Positions 21,119 to 32,077 of a stretch of DNA of 64,000 nt are shown here, piece by piece. A model generated the notes under the pieces. That model saw only the letters and a list, made by a program, of their open reading frames with translations, ran no database searches and was not told where the DNA came from. Where the stretch lies: assembly GCA_949358305.1 (NCBI GenBank), contig OX442324.1:9335601-9399600 (forward strand). Direction: 5' to 3'. The translations under genes were made by a program, and so were the position numbers. Numbering within the stretch: position 1 is the stretch's first letter; each line of letters starts with the position of its first letter. This stretch comes from Strigamia acuminata (lineage: Eukaryota > Arthropoda > Chilopoda > Geophilomorpha > Linotaeniidae).

Positions 21119-24100
21119 TGAGTGAAGAGTGAAAATTTCTGTCCACTCGCACTCAGCAAACCAATTCAATGTCAGGTGGTTAGTTGCAACCAGTCACAGT
21201 CGCCTACAACTAGGTCAACTCAAGACTTTACAAATGCTGTCAGCTCCACCCTCCAAGGGTAGTGACCAGTTAATGACCTTCCCTGGTGGGCCTTGGGCAA
21301 TCCCAGGTCCATCTAGAGTATTTTTAGGCTCCCAGGACAAAAGGTCATGACTCGAGGAACAAAAGGGTGCCATAAATGTCATCCTGTTTCTCCCAAACCA
21401 CATTCCGTTTCGTCCCTTCGCAGCGATTTGGTAGCAATAGCCCGAGTAGAGGTCATCGTCGAGACAACACGACCTCCAACCACAAAACTATCACCCTGCA
21501 GGGGCATCTCGCCTCCTGTTCTGCACAGCAACCTGTCACAAATATAAATAAATGTAGAAACTGGCAAAAGTATTAAATTTTGGCTCAAAAGATAAAATTA
21601 GCGGTTATATTTTGGTATTTTCTAATCCACGCCCCAAAATAAAAAATTAGCGAACACCTTTCTGGTATTTATCCACGCCCCAAAAGATAGAAAATGGCGA
21701 ACACCTTTCCGGCATTTATCCACGCCCCAGAAGATAGAAATGGGCGACTGGAAGTTCTCTGACACTCCCAAACTAACAAACCAATGCATGATTTGTCTTT
21801 CCCTTCGTGTTCTAAATTATTCACGCCAGAACCAAGTAGAAAAAACTGCGTATATCGATTTTTCGTGGCATTTTCTCATCGCGCCCCACAGCTTCGATGC
21901 TAAGGTCGTACGTTTTTCTTTGCGCTGGTGTACACGTCTACCACCAGTTTTAACCCCTGCTGAAAACGCTAAAACGCGTGTTTCAGGCTTCCTTTGGCAT
22001 AGCTAGCTCCAGCACCAAAATCACACCCAAAACACCATCAAGATCGCGATAATCATGATGAGGCAAAAATGTCGACCCGTTCGCCTCAGACTAAGAGTGA
22101 AGGGAAATCGGCGAACAGAGCCAGAGCTAGGTCGGAGGTATTGCAACTGAACACGGTCCAGCGCCAGGGAAAGTTAGGTCCAATCCCCGGGAGCCTCACT
22201 CCTCACCAACCCGGATATGAAATTAGAGTAGAAATAGGATAAAAGAAGGGTCCAAGAAAAATGTGGTATGTTTCACAAAATTGGGAAAAGGGATCCACAC
22301 ACAGCACATTGAAAACAAAGACTAAAAAAGGTGTTGGGCTGGATTCACAGTCTTTTTTCAAAGCTGTTAGCAACCCAATCCGTGCTTGCAAGCATTCCAC
22401 GCGCGGTTTGAAAGCAAAGCACCTTCGGGCTCGTCACCTAAGCAGTCCCCTGCAAAGGCCGCCCCCCCGCTATCCGAGACCCAATTTCCACTGCAAGGAA
22501 GTGAAATTGACATAATGTGTCGTAAATGCGCATATAAAACACATAGCCAAATCACACCAGGCCGTGTCCACTAGTGCTCGGGACAGGGTTGGAAACCCAG
22601 TCTCCGTGCATTCTCTTTAAGTACGCGTGTCTGTGATTCAAAAGATTACTCAAACCGCTGCAACCAGGAATGTACCTCTGGCCAGTAATGAACAGAGCTC
22701 CCCTAAATATACCGCATTAGTTTATCGTCGTCCGGGCAAGGCACAGGGCTGAACCGGGATATACTGCACCCAGCAGCATGCCTGCCCACCACAACAACAC
22801 CACATTCACGTTTCCCGCCAAAAAACACACTCGGAAAAAGCACCAAATCTGCAAACCTAGGAAAAGAAATAAAAGAACTTAATCTACCATTCGTCTGGTG
22901 TGGTGCCGACCCTCTAAGACACTCATTACGTCTGCGTAACCTCAGGAATGTCATGGGTAACACGTTGCCGGCTTGTTCAAGCCTAACCCCTACACACCCC
23001 ACTTTCAGTATGTCCCTAAAACGATGAAGCTGTACATCCCCAACGCTTCAGACCACAAATTCTGAGCACCTACAAATGGTTTCTCTCTCAATTGCACACC
23101 AAGGAAATAAATTATAAAATAATATAAAAATGGTATAAAGCTCATGTGTTGGTTGGCCATTATTATCCCAAGATGATTAAAGGAAACACCAAGGTCAAAC
23201 TCAAGTCAACCAAACACACAAGAAAAATACACTTCGAAATAATAATAAAAAAAAATGGTATGGCATTAAGCTAATGTGCTGGTTGGCTATTGCCATCATA
23301 AAGTGGACCTTAATTGTAACAGAAAAAAAAGAACAAATCAATCAAACTCTAGCCAGGCCAGCAAAAAAGAAAAAACACCATAAAACAATATAAAATTGCA
23401 CAACACTCCCCAAAAACTTGAACAATACCCAGCCCAAATTCAGAGAAGAGTGTGACAGAAGAATAACAAGTGTTTCTCACCCCGACCCTAAAAATAGACA
23501 CACAGTGCAAGTGAAAACAAAGACAAAGGCACCGTGAGGTCAAGTCAGTGCAAGGGGAGAAAAACACAAAAGAATGGACATAATGGCATGCGTTGCTATG
23601 ACCGCCTAAGGTGGAGAGCAAATCCCCCCAGCCACCCAGAGAAATGAATACCAAAATGTTTTTGGTTGGTTGCAGTGCGTCTGAAAATAAATTTCAGAGC
23701 CCCCAACCATACCAGCACTGAGAAAAATACAATCCAAGAAACCTTCAAATGAAAAAGCATTCAGCCCCCCACGACTAAGCCTCTCACGCGACCCAAAGTG
23801 GCTGACAAAAACACCTTTCAAATTCCTCAGCCCCTCAAAGAAGGTAATTAACCCACATTCCAAAATAAAAACAACAGAAAAACAATACAATTGAGCCCCC
23901 ACCAAGGAGCAAAGCAAAGAGCAACAAAAACTGGGGCATAAAGCAAAACAAAATGCAACCAAAATTTGACACACCAAGCAAAACAAAATGGCGGAAACAC
24001 AAAAAAAAATTTTCCAAGTTCAAATCTCGGACAGGGCCCTCAATTGTGACTGCTATGGTCTCGCCAGTGTTGTCAGGGGACTGATAACACTGGGTAGGGA

Positions 24101-24623
24101 CGCATACTTCACGTAAATAACGGGGAATCCCACAATATTGGTTGGTTGGCCTTTATTGTGTTGTCTAGGGGTATGGGGAATCCCGTTACCCGTTGCAGGG
24201 GTGCCACGAAGGCACGCCGCACCGGCACCCGACCCGTCACACACTGGGCGCGAGCCCAATGGGTGACGTGGTCGGTTCAACGTTACATTCATGCTGTACT
24301 TACCTACAGCCCGCAGTGACCACTCATGGAGGCTGTATTGGGTGGCAAACCCAGATACTGAGCATCGCTGTGGTGAATGGGAAGGAGTGCAGAGTCCTCT
24401 CAGCCGGGACACGTCTTGTCCCCTCGTCTACTACAACACCCTGGAACTCTGTCAACACACGACCGTCCTGGTCGGTGTCCGCACTCTCTCTCGGCAACTC
24501 CTCCCCACACCACTCAGCTCCCTTCTTCCCCCGGGCTAGATCACCTTGCCCAATCAGGGGGTGATCTTGGGGCCGTATGGCGGTGTGTGGCAGTGACGTA
24601 GGTCACCCCAGGTGGCCTGACGG
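21119..24623. other. No gene identified; Gypsy-1 leader/flank with short repeats
   Basis: The stretch holds the presumed leader of Gypsy-1, with a 47-bp tandem motif at 21565-21747. A degenerate pair built on atggtat..agct.atgtg.tggttggc lies at about 23115-23165 and 23238-23295. A GC-rich tract lies at 24050-24610. Small frames show no family motifs. Confidence 0.35.
21565..21747. repeat. 47-bp tandem repeat, about 3.5 copies
   Basis: The core tttatccacgccccaaaag, followed by aaaatggcgaacacctttc, recurs at about 21607, 21662 and 21709, with a weaker copy at 21565. Every clear copy has the ATCCACGCCCCA box, whose minus-strand form TGGGGCGTGGAT could be mistaken for, or be, a repeated primer site. 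Confidence 0.7.
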
Positions 24624-24703
24624 TCACAAATGGATTTTTAAGTTCAAAAGTGACATTACCGGAAAGATTACCCGATATCGTGCTCGACTGGTCGCCCAAG
24701 GAT
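24624..24703 (+). pseudogene. Copia-4 reverse transcriptase, left fragment
   Basis: Encodes HKWIFKFKSDITGKITRYRA and then RLVAQG, the start of copia reverse transcriptase, ending at the Copia-3 insertion. There is no start codon of its own. Confidence 0.85.
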
Positions 24704-25124
24704 TGTTGGTCTTTTGGACCGTTATTTATATCGATCTAATATATATTCACACTTCAAACCTTGTATTTTCCTATTAGATATTCAATTCGTCTATATTTTA
24801 TGTTGTTGATTAGATTCCGGATCTATTAGCTGTTATATAACGTTTATAGCATGGAGTACCATGCTTTGGATACCGTTTTGTACAAATTCAATGTTTTACT
24901 AAGTTTGTAATGTTGTATTTCGACACTAGGTGTCGTACTGTTACTCTTATGTTTTTCCAACATGGCGTCCGCTATGACTTTGTATCCAGCTCTTGTTTTC
25001 TACTTTACAAATGGACTCCTAAGTGAGTATTTATGTCAAATTAAATTAGTTTTATGTTTTTAAATATTGTTAGCTTCTGTTCACGGCATATAAGCACAAT
25101 TGTGCGGCCGTATCACGTCCCAAT
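24704..25124 (+). repeat. Copia-3 5' LTR, left segment
   Basis: First 421 bases of the LTR (TGTTGGTCTTTTGG...), up to the Copia-2 target CCAAT at 25120-25124. The rest is at 32420-32534. Confidence 0.93.
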
Positions 25125-25373
25125 TGTTGATTTGTGGTACAAATCATTAGCAAAAGCCCAGCTTTGCAGTGGTGTGGAAAACCCAAAACATAGGAAAGAA
25201 GAGACAGGTGTGTGCAGGTGAAAGTCTAAACATAGAGTGAGTTTATTCCAGTTGATCACGTGATCCAAAGGTATACAAGTGCCACCTATAGGCGTGAAAT
25301 GGAAGTTATACATATCAAATGTAAACACTACAAATGCTCGTAAGACAACATGTTAATATGCATGACATATATA

Positions 25374-26588
25374 CAGGGTGGAACAAAAGTCTGTTCCCCT
25401 CAAATATTTCCTCAGCAATTGCATCTAGGCCAACTTTGATGAAGCGATCGTATAGGAAGTTAGGTGAGAGCAATCCAATGATGTCATCAAATTTGACCTT
25501 GACGGCCATTTTCAAGGATATTCACTTGCTAACTTCTAAACCAATCAGGTTAGAGCAAAAAAGTCAATTACAAAGTTGTAGAGCACCATCAAATTAGTAC
25601 TATCCAACTTATCTTAGTGATCTTAAGTTAAATGTTTTCCTTTTAAAAAGGAGACAAATCAGCTGAAATAAAGCTAGCCATTGTGACAAAACTTAAATTT
25701 CTATCACAAAAATACTAAATTACTTAAATAAACGTATTCAAATGTGCATCATTATGCAAGTAAACAAGAAAAACCACTGCCTTTTTTAATGCCTCAATAA
25801 TTATTTTATCACAAGATTAACCCTTGGCTACACGGATTTATGGACAAGCTTTTTCTTGAATAGAAAAATTTTTTTTCCTATAAATTTTTTCTGCTGAAAA
25901 TTTGTGACTTTGTTTATCTGATAATAAAGTAAATCTCAGGTGAAATTTGTAATGATTCATCATTTATTTAAATATTCAACTTAGAAATTTTCTGCCCCTT
26001 AAAACTCCAGCATAACTTTTAAGCTGGCTTTGCTGTATTTGTAAACAGCGCTTCAGTGAACAGCTTTTTGCATTTACCAGTAGTGATTAAAACCACCTCC
26101 AGATGGCTCAAATCTATTTATTTTTATTGTTTAGGCATTACGTCCTCAATAAAATTAGTTCCGAACTAATAACAAACTAAATGGCGCTTTAACCAATCGA
26201 CTTAAAAATTGTCCATAAATCCGTAATGGCTTAACCAGAACGGCACATTTTATCCTTATGCCTCCGAGGGTTAAAAAATTTCACTTTGCTAATTTTTTTG
26301 TGATTTGTCTCCTTTTTAAAAAGAAAACATTTAACTTAAGATGACTAAGATAAGTTGGATAGTACTAATTTGATGGTGCTCTACAACTTTGTAATTGACC
26401 TTTTTGCTCTAACCTGATTCGTTTAGAAGTTAGCAAGTGAATAACCTTGAAAATAACCATCAAGGCCAAATTTGATGACATCATTGGATTGCTCTCACCC
26501 CACTTCCTATACGATTGCTTCATCAAAGTTGGCCTAGATGCAATTGCTAAGGAAATATTTGAGGGGAACAGACTTTTGTTCCACCCTG
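25374..26588 (-). mobile_element. Composite TA-flanked MITE, copy 2 (1215 bp)
   Basis: Same ends and length as copy 1, opposite orientation. The partner LTR of Copia-2 at about 32318-32332 is the empty site (catgacatatatatacaaaa), so the duplicated target is exactly TA and the element proper is CAGGG...CCCTG. Confidence 0.9.
25821..26270 (-). mobile_element. Inner 450-bp TTAA-flanked MITE, in copy 2
   Basis: CCCTTGGCTAC to GCCTCCGAGGG, flanked by TTAA at 25817-25820 and 26271-26274. It is the same segment at the same place as in copy 1, so the composite moved as one unit. Confidence 0.75.
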
Positions 26589-26696
26589 TATACAAAAGGG
26601 ACAATTAGCAATCGTAGTTGCTTGATAATACGATACAATAATATGTACAATGTCTTTAGTAAATATTATAACCCAACAATCGGCCCCCTCGTATAA

Positions 26697-28886
26697 TCAA
26701 GCGCTCAACGTACAAATGTCAACAAGGAAAAGATTACAAAAATGCAAAAGGTCAACCTTGTCGACGGACTTAGTAAAAATGCCTGCAAAATTATATTTCG
26801 TCCCCACGTGTGAGATCTGGAGGTTGTTTCTCCTAACAAGCTCTCGGATGAAATGATATCTTATATCGATGTGTTTAGTTTTGCGATTTTCGATATTCGA
26901 CTTGGTGAAATCTACTGCCGAAATGTTATCGCAAAGAACACGATGGTAGAAGTGATCTGCAAGCTTAGGGACGATCTCGTGTAGGACTCGGACGATCCAA
27001 ATATAGTCCTTCACTGTTTCCGTAAGGGCCACATATTCGGCTTCCATAGTGGACAGCGTCACATTTTGTTGTTTAAAAGTTCTCCAATAAATTGGCGCGC
27101 CGCTAAGAGTTATTAAAGTCCCTCCAATGGAGATCCGATCGTCTCGATTATTAGCATAATCGGAGTCGCTGTATCCAATGATCTCAATTCGATTATTTGG
27201 GAAAAGCATCAGTCCTAAGTTCTTGGTGGTTCTAACGTAGCTGAGTAGGAACAGTAGGACGATCCAGTGGTCCCAGCCCGGATTGGATTGGAACTGACTG
27301 AGTATATTAACTGCATAGGTAATGTCTGGTCTGGTTCTCGAAGCGATGAAGGCCAGACACCCAAGTAGGTTCCTGTAAGGGATTCCCTCCATTTGTTTAA
27401 AATCATCTATCGTGGTTGGGCACTGCTTCTTTGTGAGAACAGTTGATTTCGTCATCGGCTGCGATCTAATCTTGACTAATTCCAGATGGTTTTTGAACTT
27501 GAGCAGGACCTTATTTATATAAGTCCTTTGATGTAACACCATCTGTTGATTATGTGGATGGAATTCCACTCCCAGCAACTTCTTCGTTTTTCCCAAAATC
27601 ACGAGATCAAATTGCGTTTTGACCATATTCAGGACGTTCATGGCATCCTCGTACTGTCTGCCGAAAACAACGAGGTCGTCGACATACACAATTAAGTATG
27701 CCACGTTTCCGAACTTGTAAACACAATTACACCAGTTGACATGCTCCAATCCAAGTTTTAACAAAGTGTCCTCCAATTCGATTCCCCATTCTCGGCCTGA
27801 TTGGTGTAGACCGTATATTGCTCGAAGGAGTTTACATACGTAGTTTTCCTTCCCTTTGCAAATAAATCCCTTGGGTTGACGCATATATATGGTTTTGTGC
27901 AGCTTTGCGTAGAGATAAGCGCACTTGACATCAGCCTGGATATAGGACCACTTTAACATGCACACTAGCAGCGTAAACATAAAGCGTACAATGGAGAAGT
28001 CGACCACAGGCGAGAAAGTCTCTTCATAAGACTCGCCGTAGATTTGCGGAAAGCCTTGCGCGACAAGTCTCGCTTTATATCGGGCTATCTCTTCCTTTTC
28101 ATTCAGCTTGATTGTGTAGATCCACCTATATCCAATCACTTTAGTATCGGGTGGCGGTGGAACCAACTCCCAAACGTCGCGTTCGTGCATAGTGTCGATC
28201 TCGTCAGACATCGCTTGATTCCACTCTCCTTTTTGTGGCAAGTTAGCAATCTGCTCAAAGCGTGTAGGAATGTGAACTTCGAGGTGATTGGCTTCAAAAT
28301 CAAGGGTTAATTCGTCTATATCTGCGTCTGAATAGTCTGCTGTTGTATTCGATTCAGATGGCTTCTTCTTTCTCTTGTCCTCGAAAAGATGTTCAGGAAC
28401 ACGGAGATTGTGGTCCCTGCAGTAACGTTTGACTTCTGGTATCGAACGCAATCTTGGTTTGTCGTATCCCTCGATGGTGTACTCAATATCTCTCTGTCCA
28501 GTTGGTCTTGTCTTTTCTGTCTTCTTCCAAACAAGATCAGGTATCGTAGGTATTGGATTCATAAGACATGGTTGCGGTAAAATGCCCTGCAGTTTTACCC
28601 CTGCTTCAGCTCCTGGTATGTTTGGTTTGGGTCGAAGCTTTTCATCCGGTAATCTGAACTTCAATTTCAGTTGAGGAAATTCTTCTTCCTCTTTCTTCAC
28701 AATAGGTTGCGGCGGAGGTAGCGGTGGTCTTACATCTTCATCCGAATAGTACTGACGATCGATGTTATCATCCAAGTTGTCTTCTAGGTTGTCGATATAC
28801 GTTGTATATTTCTCTGATAGGCCCAGCACGCCTTCAACTCCGCGCCTGCTCTCGACAAACTTCACGTCGCTATACTCTTTCCACAC
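26697..28886 (-). CDS. Copia-2 Pol, 3' part: reverse transcriptase and RNase H
   Basis: A 729-codon frame whose first residues (MWKEY) come from the foldback; true element sequence starts SDVKFVESRRG. After an acidic and proline-containing linker come the reverse transcriptase start (GYRWIYTIKLNEKEEIARYK), SPVVDFSIVRFMF, the YVDD active site (IVYVDDLVVF) and the copia RNase H with YSDSDYANN, STMEAEYVAL and NRKTKHIDIRYHF. The frame ends normally just before the purine tract. All expected catalytic residues are seen in this part, but it is cut off from its own integrase by the foldback. Confidence 0.92.
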   Translation of the reverse strand: MWKEYSDVKFVESRRGVEGVLGLSEKYTTYIDNLEDNLDDNIDRQYYSDEDVRPPLPPPQPIVKKEEEEFPQLKLKFRLPDEKLRPKPNIPGAEAGVKLQGILPQPCLMNPIPTIPDLVWKKTEKTRPTGQRDIEYTIEGYDKPRLRSIPEVKRYCRDHNLRVPEHLFEDKRKKKPSESNTTADYSDADIDELTLDFEANHLEVHIPTRFEQIANLPQKGEWNQAMSDEIDTMHERDVWELVPPPPDTKVIGYRWIYTIKLNEKEEIARYKARLVAQGFPQIYGESYEETFSPVVDFSIVRFMFTLLVCMLKWSYIQADVKCAYLYAKLHKTIYMRQPKGFICKGKENYVCKLLRAIYGLHQSGREWGIELEDTLLKLGLEHVNWCNCVYKFGNVAYLIVYVDDLVVFGRQYEDAMNVLNMVKTQFDLVILGKTKKLLGVEFHPHNQQMVLHQRTYINKVLLKFKNHLELVKIRSQPMTKSTVLTKKQCPTTIDDFKQMEGIPYRNLLGCLAFIASRTRPDITYAVNILSQFQSNPGWDHWIVLLFLLSYVRTTKNLGLMLFPNNRIEIIGYSDSDYANNRDDRISIGGTLITLSGAPIYWRTFKQQNVTLSTMEAEYVALTETVKDYIWIVRVLHEIVPKLADHFYHRVLCDNISAVDFTKSNIENRKTKHIDIRYHFIRELVRRNNLQISHVGTKYNFAGIFTKSVDKVDLLHFCNLFLVDICTLSA

Positions 28887-29017
28887 TCAAGGTTGACCCT
28901 GGAAGCTGGGCTCCCATTGGCCTACTTAGAACTGCAATGTAACTATATAGCATTGCATTTCTAAGTAGGCCAATGGGAGCCCAGCTTCCAGGGTCAACCT
29001 TGAGTGTGGAAAGAGTA
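28873..29017. mobile_element. 145-bp near-perfect foldback element in Copia-2 pol
   Basis: Arms 28873-28931 and 28959-29017 (59 bp each) are perfect inverse copies, and after one mismatch the pairing goes on through tgcaatg/cattgca, leaving an 11-base loop. TA flanks both ends (28871-28872 and 29018-29019). Taking out the element and one TA restores phase between the integrase and reverse transcriptase frames, which shows that it is an insertion. No coding capacity; possibly a very short MITE. Confidence 0.8.
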
Positions 29018-30224
29018 TAGTTTCGATCACTTTGGAAAATTCAGGTAGCCAGACTCTGTATCCTTTTGTTATCCGGGAATAGCCAAGCATAATTCCGTGC
29101 AGTCCCTTATTGTCTATTTTGCCATCTCGAATTTTCTTTTGCACGAAACATAAACTCCCAAACTTCCTCAAGTGTCGAAGCGATGGTTTACGACCATAAT
29201 ACAGTTCCATTGGTGTTTTATCTGAATTTAGTTTGGCAATCCTATTTCGGAGATAGTTGAATGTGAGGATTGCTTCGCCCCAAAAACGATGTTCCAATTG
29301 CGCATCGTAGACGAGTGCGCGCATTCCATTCGCCAAAGTCTGGTTAAGCCTCTCAGAAACTCCATTCTGCTGAGGTGTGTATGCGTTGGTTCTTTCGTGT
29401 GCAATTCCTTGTCCCTCGAGGTACTCCCCGAATTTGTTGGAACAAAACTCCATCTCATTGTCCGTTCGAATTGCTAGAACCGACTTTCCGAGCAATCGTT
29501 CTATTCGTTTCACATGCTTCTGAAATATCTCGAATACTTCATCCTTTTTCTTCATTAGATATACCGTTGAGTAACGCGAATAGTCATCTGTGATTGTCAG
29601 GAAATATCTGTTTCCTGAGAGCGTTGCTGTCCCAAATGCTCCGCACACGTCCATGTGTAGCAATTCTAGTGGCTGTTGCGATCTAATTCCAGGTATTGAT
29701 TTGTGCGAAACCGACTTCTTTTTCGCCAAAGTGCAAACATCACACTGTGTGATTGGGACATCTAAAACTGGCAATCCAATCACCGCATCCCGCTTGCTCA
29801 TGTGTTGCACGCTTGGAAAATGGATGTGTCCCAATCGTTCGTGCCAAAGTCTGGCTTCTTCTGGGTTAGATGCAGTTTTCGTTGCTCCAGTTGGCTCTTG
29901 TTTTTGTTGTTCGCCAACAATAGCTTTGTTGTTTTGTTTCTGTTTCAACTTCCCGAAATCTGGTTTCTGATCACTTGTTTGAATGTAATACAGCCTGTCC
30001 CTTTTCACAGCTTGCATCAATTGTCGTTTCCACTGCGGATCATAAATCTTCACTATTCCGGAGCCAATGGCGACCTTGCATCTTGCTTCATCTATACACG
30101 GTCCCGACATCAAATTTCGTCTCAAATCCGGTGCGTAATAAACTTTCTTTAAAGTTATCGGAATTGTTTCTTTCCACACGACGCACATCACACAGACATC
30201 CCCGACGCCTTGGATTTGGATCAA
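29018..30224 (-). pseudogene. Copia-2 Pol, 5' part: end of protease and integrase
   Basis: The open frame continues to 28926 through the foldback, but the element's own sequence ends at 29018. It holds the integrase zinc domain (WHERLGHIHF ... CDVCTLAKK) and a core with D (LLHMDVCGAFG), D (AIRTDNEMEFCS) and E (QQNGVSERLNQ), followed by LRKFGSLCFV and GYRVWLPEFSKVIE. It starts in a different frame from gag because of the shift at 30227-30232. Catalytic residues are kept; the frame breaks make it non-functional as one polyprotein. Confidence 0.88.
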
Positions 30225-31324
30225 TGTTTTTTATCCGCTTGGCTGATGGTCCCAGTGGTTTGTTTGAAGTTGAGAAACTGATCTTTTTCTTTACAGAAAT
30301 GTCCTGTTGCCCCCGTGTCGTATATCCAACAGTTGTTGGGTGTACTGCACTGCAGCATCTCTTCTTTGTCCAATTCTGTCAAAAATCCGACGTCCATCAT
30401 ATTAGCGTCCAATTCTTCGACGCTGTTAGTGTTCAGGTTGCTATTTGATGGCAATTGCGTCGTGCAATCTCTCGCCCAATGGCCTAGTTGATTGCAGCGA
30501 AAACACGGCCCCCGTCCCGATGATCCGGTCGTGTTTCCACGAAAATTTCTGAAATTTTTGCCGCCTCTATAGTTTGATCGGCCGCCCTTTTGTCCGCCTC
30601 CGTATCCACGATTGTTTTGGCTATTGTTTCCCTGCTGCTGTTGAGATTTCGGCGTGTTTTCAGCGCTCTTTGTGTTGGAATTGCTTGGTCCAGTGCTGAA
30701 AGCATCTATTATCTGTCCCTGACCCGAATCCCGTCTCTGTTGTGCAAGTCTGCCCTCTTCTGCCACCAATTCGGCCTCGACCTTCTCTAATGTAAAATTT
30801 ATGTCTTCCCATCTGTAGATACTTTGAACGATTGATTGGTATTGTTGAGGTAAATACCGAATCAACTGGAAGGCTTGATATAGGTCCTCCAACTTGTGTT
30901 TCACGTCGGCCAATTTCTTTGCGGCGTTTCGTATCTTTGCTGCAAAAATCTTAATTGTTTCCGTGGCCGGGTCATATTTTAAACTGAAGAATTCGTCCAA
31001 CAAACGAATGATCCGCGCTCTGGAAACTGGTTCAAAGTTGGTTTGCAGCGTAATCCACGCCTTTTTCGCATCTTCAATCCCGTTGAGCAGTTCATGGTAT
31101 TGGTCTTCAATCGAGTAGTAAATCAGGCTGAAGGCACGCCCTTTCCGCAGTTTGTAATCTGAGCGATCACGCCATGACGCTCCTGGTGCCAACGCCTCCT
31201 CAGTTCCATCGGTGAAACCCCAACAGCCATGATGCATTAAAAGTACTTTTATCTGTTGTTTCCAGGAATCATAGTTCTCTCTGTTTAGCAAGGTGATTTT
31301 CCTCTCTGGTTTTTCTGAATCCAT
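30221..31324 (-). CDS. Copia-2 Gag plus start of protease
   Basis: ATG at 31324 (MDSEKPERKITLLNRENYDS) is chosen because the conserved copia gag start follows; a start 48 bases upstream gives an unlikely leader. The protein has a copia-type gag (W-K motif, then ITLQTNFEPVSRARIIRL), a glutamine/glycine-rich basic region, a CCHC knuckle CFRCNQLGHWARDC and the protease motif WIYDTGATGHFC. It then ends early at 30221, right after six A residues (30227-30232), where the next frame takes over. In copia elements gag and pol are normally one frame, so a lost or gained A is the simplest explanation. Confidence 0.9.
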   Translation of the reverse strand: MDSEKPERKITLLNRENYDSWKQQIKVLLMHHGCWGFTDGTEEALAPGASWRDRSDYKLRKGRAFSLIYYSIEDQYHELLNGIEDAKKAWITLQTNFEPVSRARIIRLLDEFFSLKYDPATETIKIFAAKIRNAAKKLADVKHKLEDLYQAFQLIRYLPQQYQSIVQSIYRWEDINFTLEKVEAELVAEEGRLAQQRRDSGQGQIIDAFSTGPSNSNTKSAENTPKSQQQQGNNSQNNRGYGGGQKGGRSNYRGGKNFRNFRGNTTGSSGRGPCFRCNQLGHWARDCTTQLPSNSNLNTNSVEELDANMMDVGFLTELDKEEMLQCSTPNNCWIYDTGATGHFCKEKDQFLNFKQTTGTISQADKKH

Positions 31325-32077
31325 CTTGTTCCTTGTGTATGATGATTCGAAATTCGTTGAAAAACACACCACTTCACTTTAAATTTCAGCAAAAACACTT
31401 TTCTCTACTGAGTACTCGCAACTGAGTGCAGTGTTGCGAGGTTAGTTCGCTCTTAGTATAAGTTAGTAAATCCTCACACAACTCTAAGCTAACAATTGTA
31501 TTCAAAATATATTCGAAATAAACAAAATGTTCTAGTCTTCGAAATGTTGTATTGTTGATTTCGCCTCGTTTTAATGTCTTTTCCGCGTTGACAAACTCGT
31601 TCATCAAATCAGGTGTCGTCTCGTCACAAGAATCCGCTCGTTTTCCGTCGTTTTTGCGTCGGGTTTTCTCCTTTCTCGTTCACACTTCACGTGTGGTTGG
31701 CGAGAATAAATGTCCTTGTTTCACACTCGAAGAAACGTTTACAATTCGTAAACCCCAACACGTCGCCGATACGTGCTTCGCCTCGTAGCACGGAAAAACG
31801 TCCAAAATACAAAATTCGGAAACGAAAAAACGAATAATTAGTGGGTTTAATATCTTTCAAACCCCAAATAGTGTTCCTGTGTTGTTTAGTGACTCTCTGC
31901 TGCTTGGAAATCCACGGAATCTCGGCAAAAACACAAGTTGTCATCCTCAGTTGTGGGCGCCGCCATTTTGAATAAATTAGAGGAAATTTCTTTCTTCACC
32001 TCTAATTGGTTCCAACTTGTTGAAAATGACTTCAAATGGTTTTCCAGGGTTTTCCCACGTTGTTTGGCCCATAACCT
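31325..32077 (-). other. Leader of Copia-2
   Basis: Non-coding. Directly next to the 5' LTR (32066-32077) the minus strand reads AGGTTATGGGCC, the half-tRNA primer site. No other structure was seen. Confidence 0.7.
32066..32077 (-). promoter_or_regulatory. Half-tRNA primer-binding site of Copia-2
   Basis: AGGTTATGGGCC matches the complement of the anticodon stem-loop of initiator tRNA-Met (GGCCCATAACC), the internal site used by Drosophila copia, and not the tRNA 3' end. Confidence 0.8.

Larger units (their letters stand above)
25125..26678 (-). repeat. Copia-2 3' LTR with MITE inside
   Basis: Begins TGTTGATTTG and ends AACCCAACA (plus strand). 1554 bp in total; subtracting the MITE and the duplicated TA leaves exactly 337 bp, the length of the other LTR. 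The purine-rich GAGGGGGCCGAT on the minus strand just outside (26679-26690) fits the polypurine tract. Confidence 0.94.

Noticed and set aside
23349-24023. Minus-strand frames rich in C, F and L
   Set aside because: Composition follows the A-rich plus strand; no motif, start context or relative in the window.
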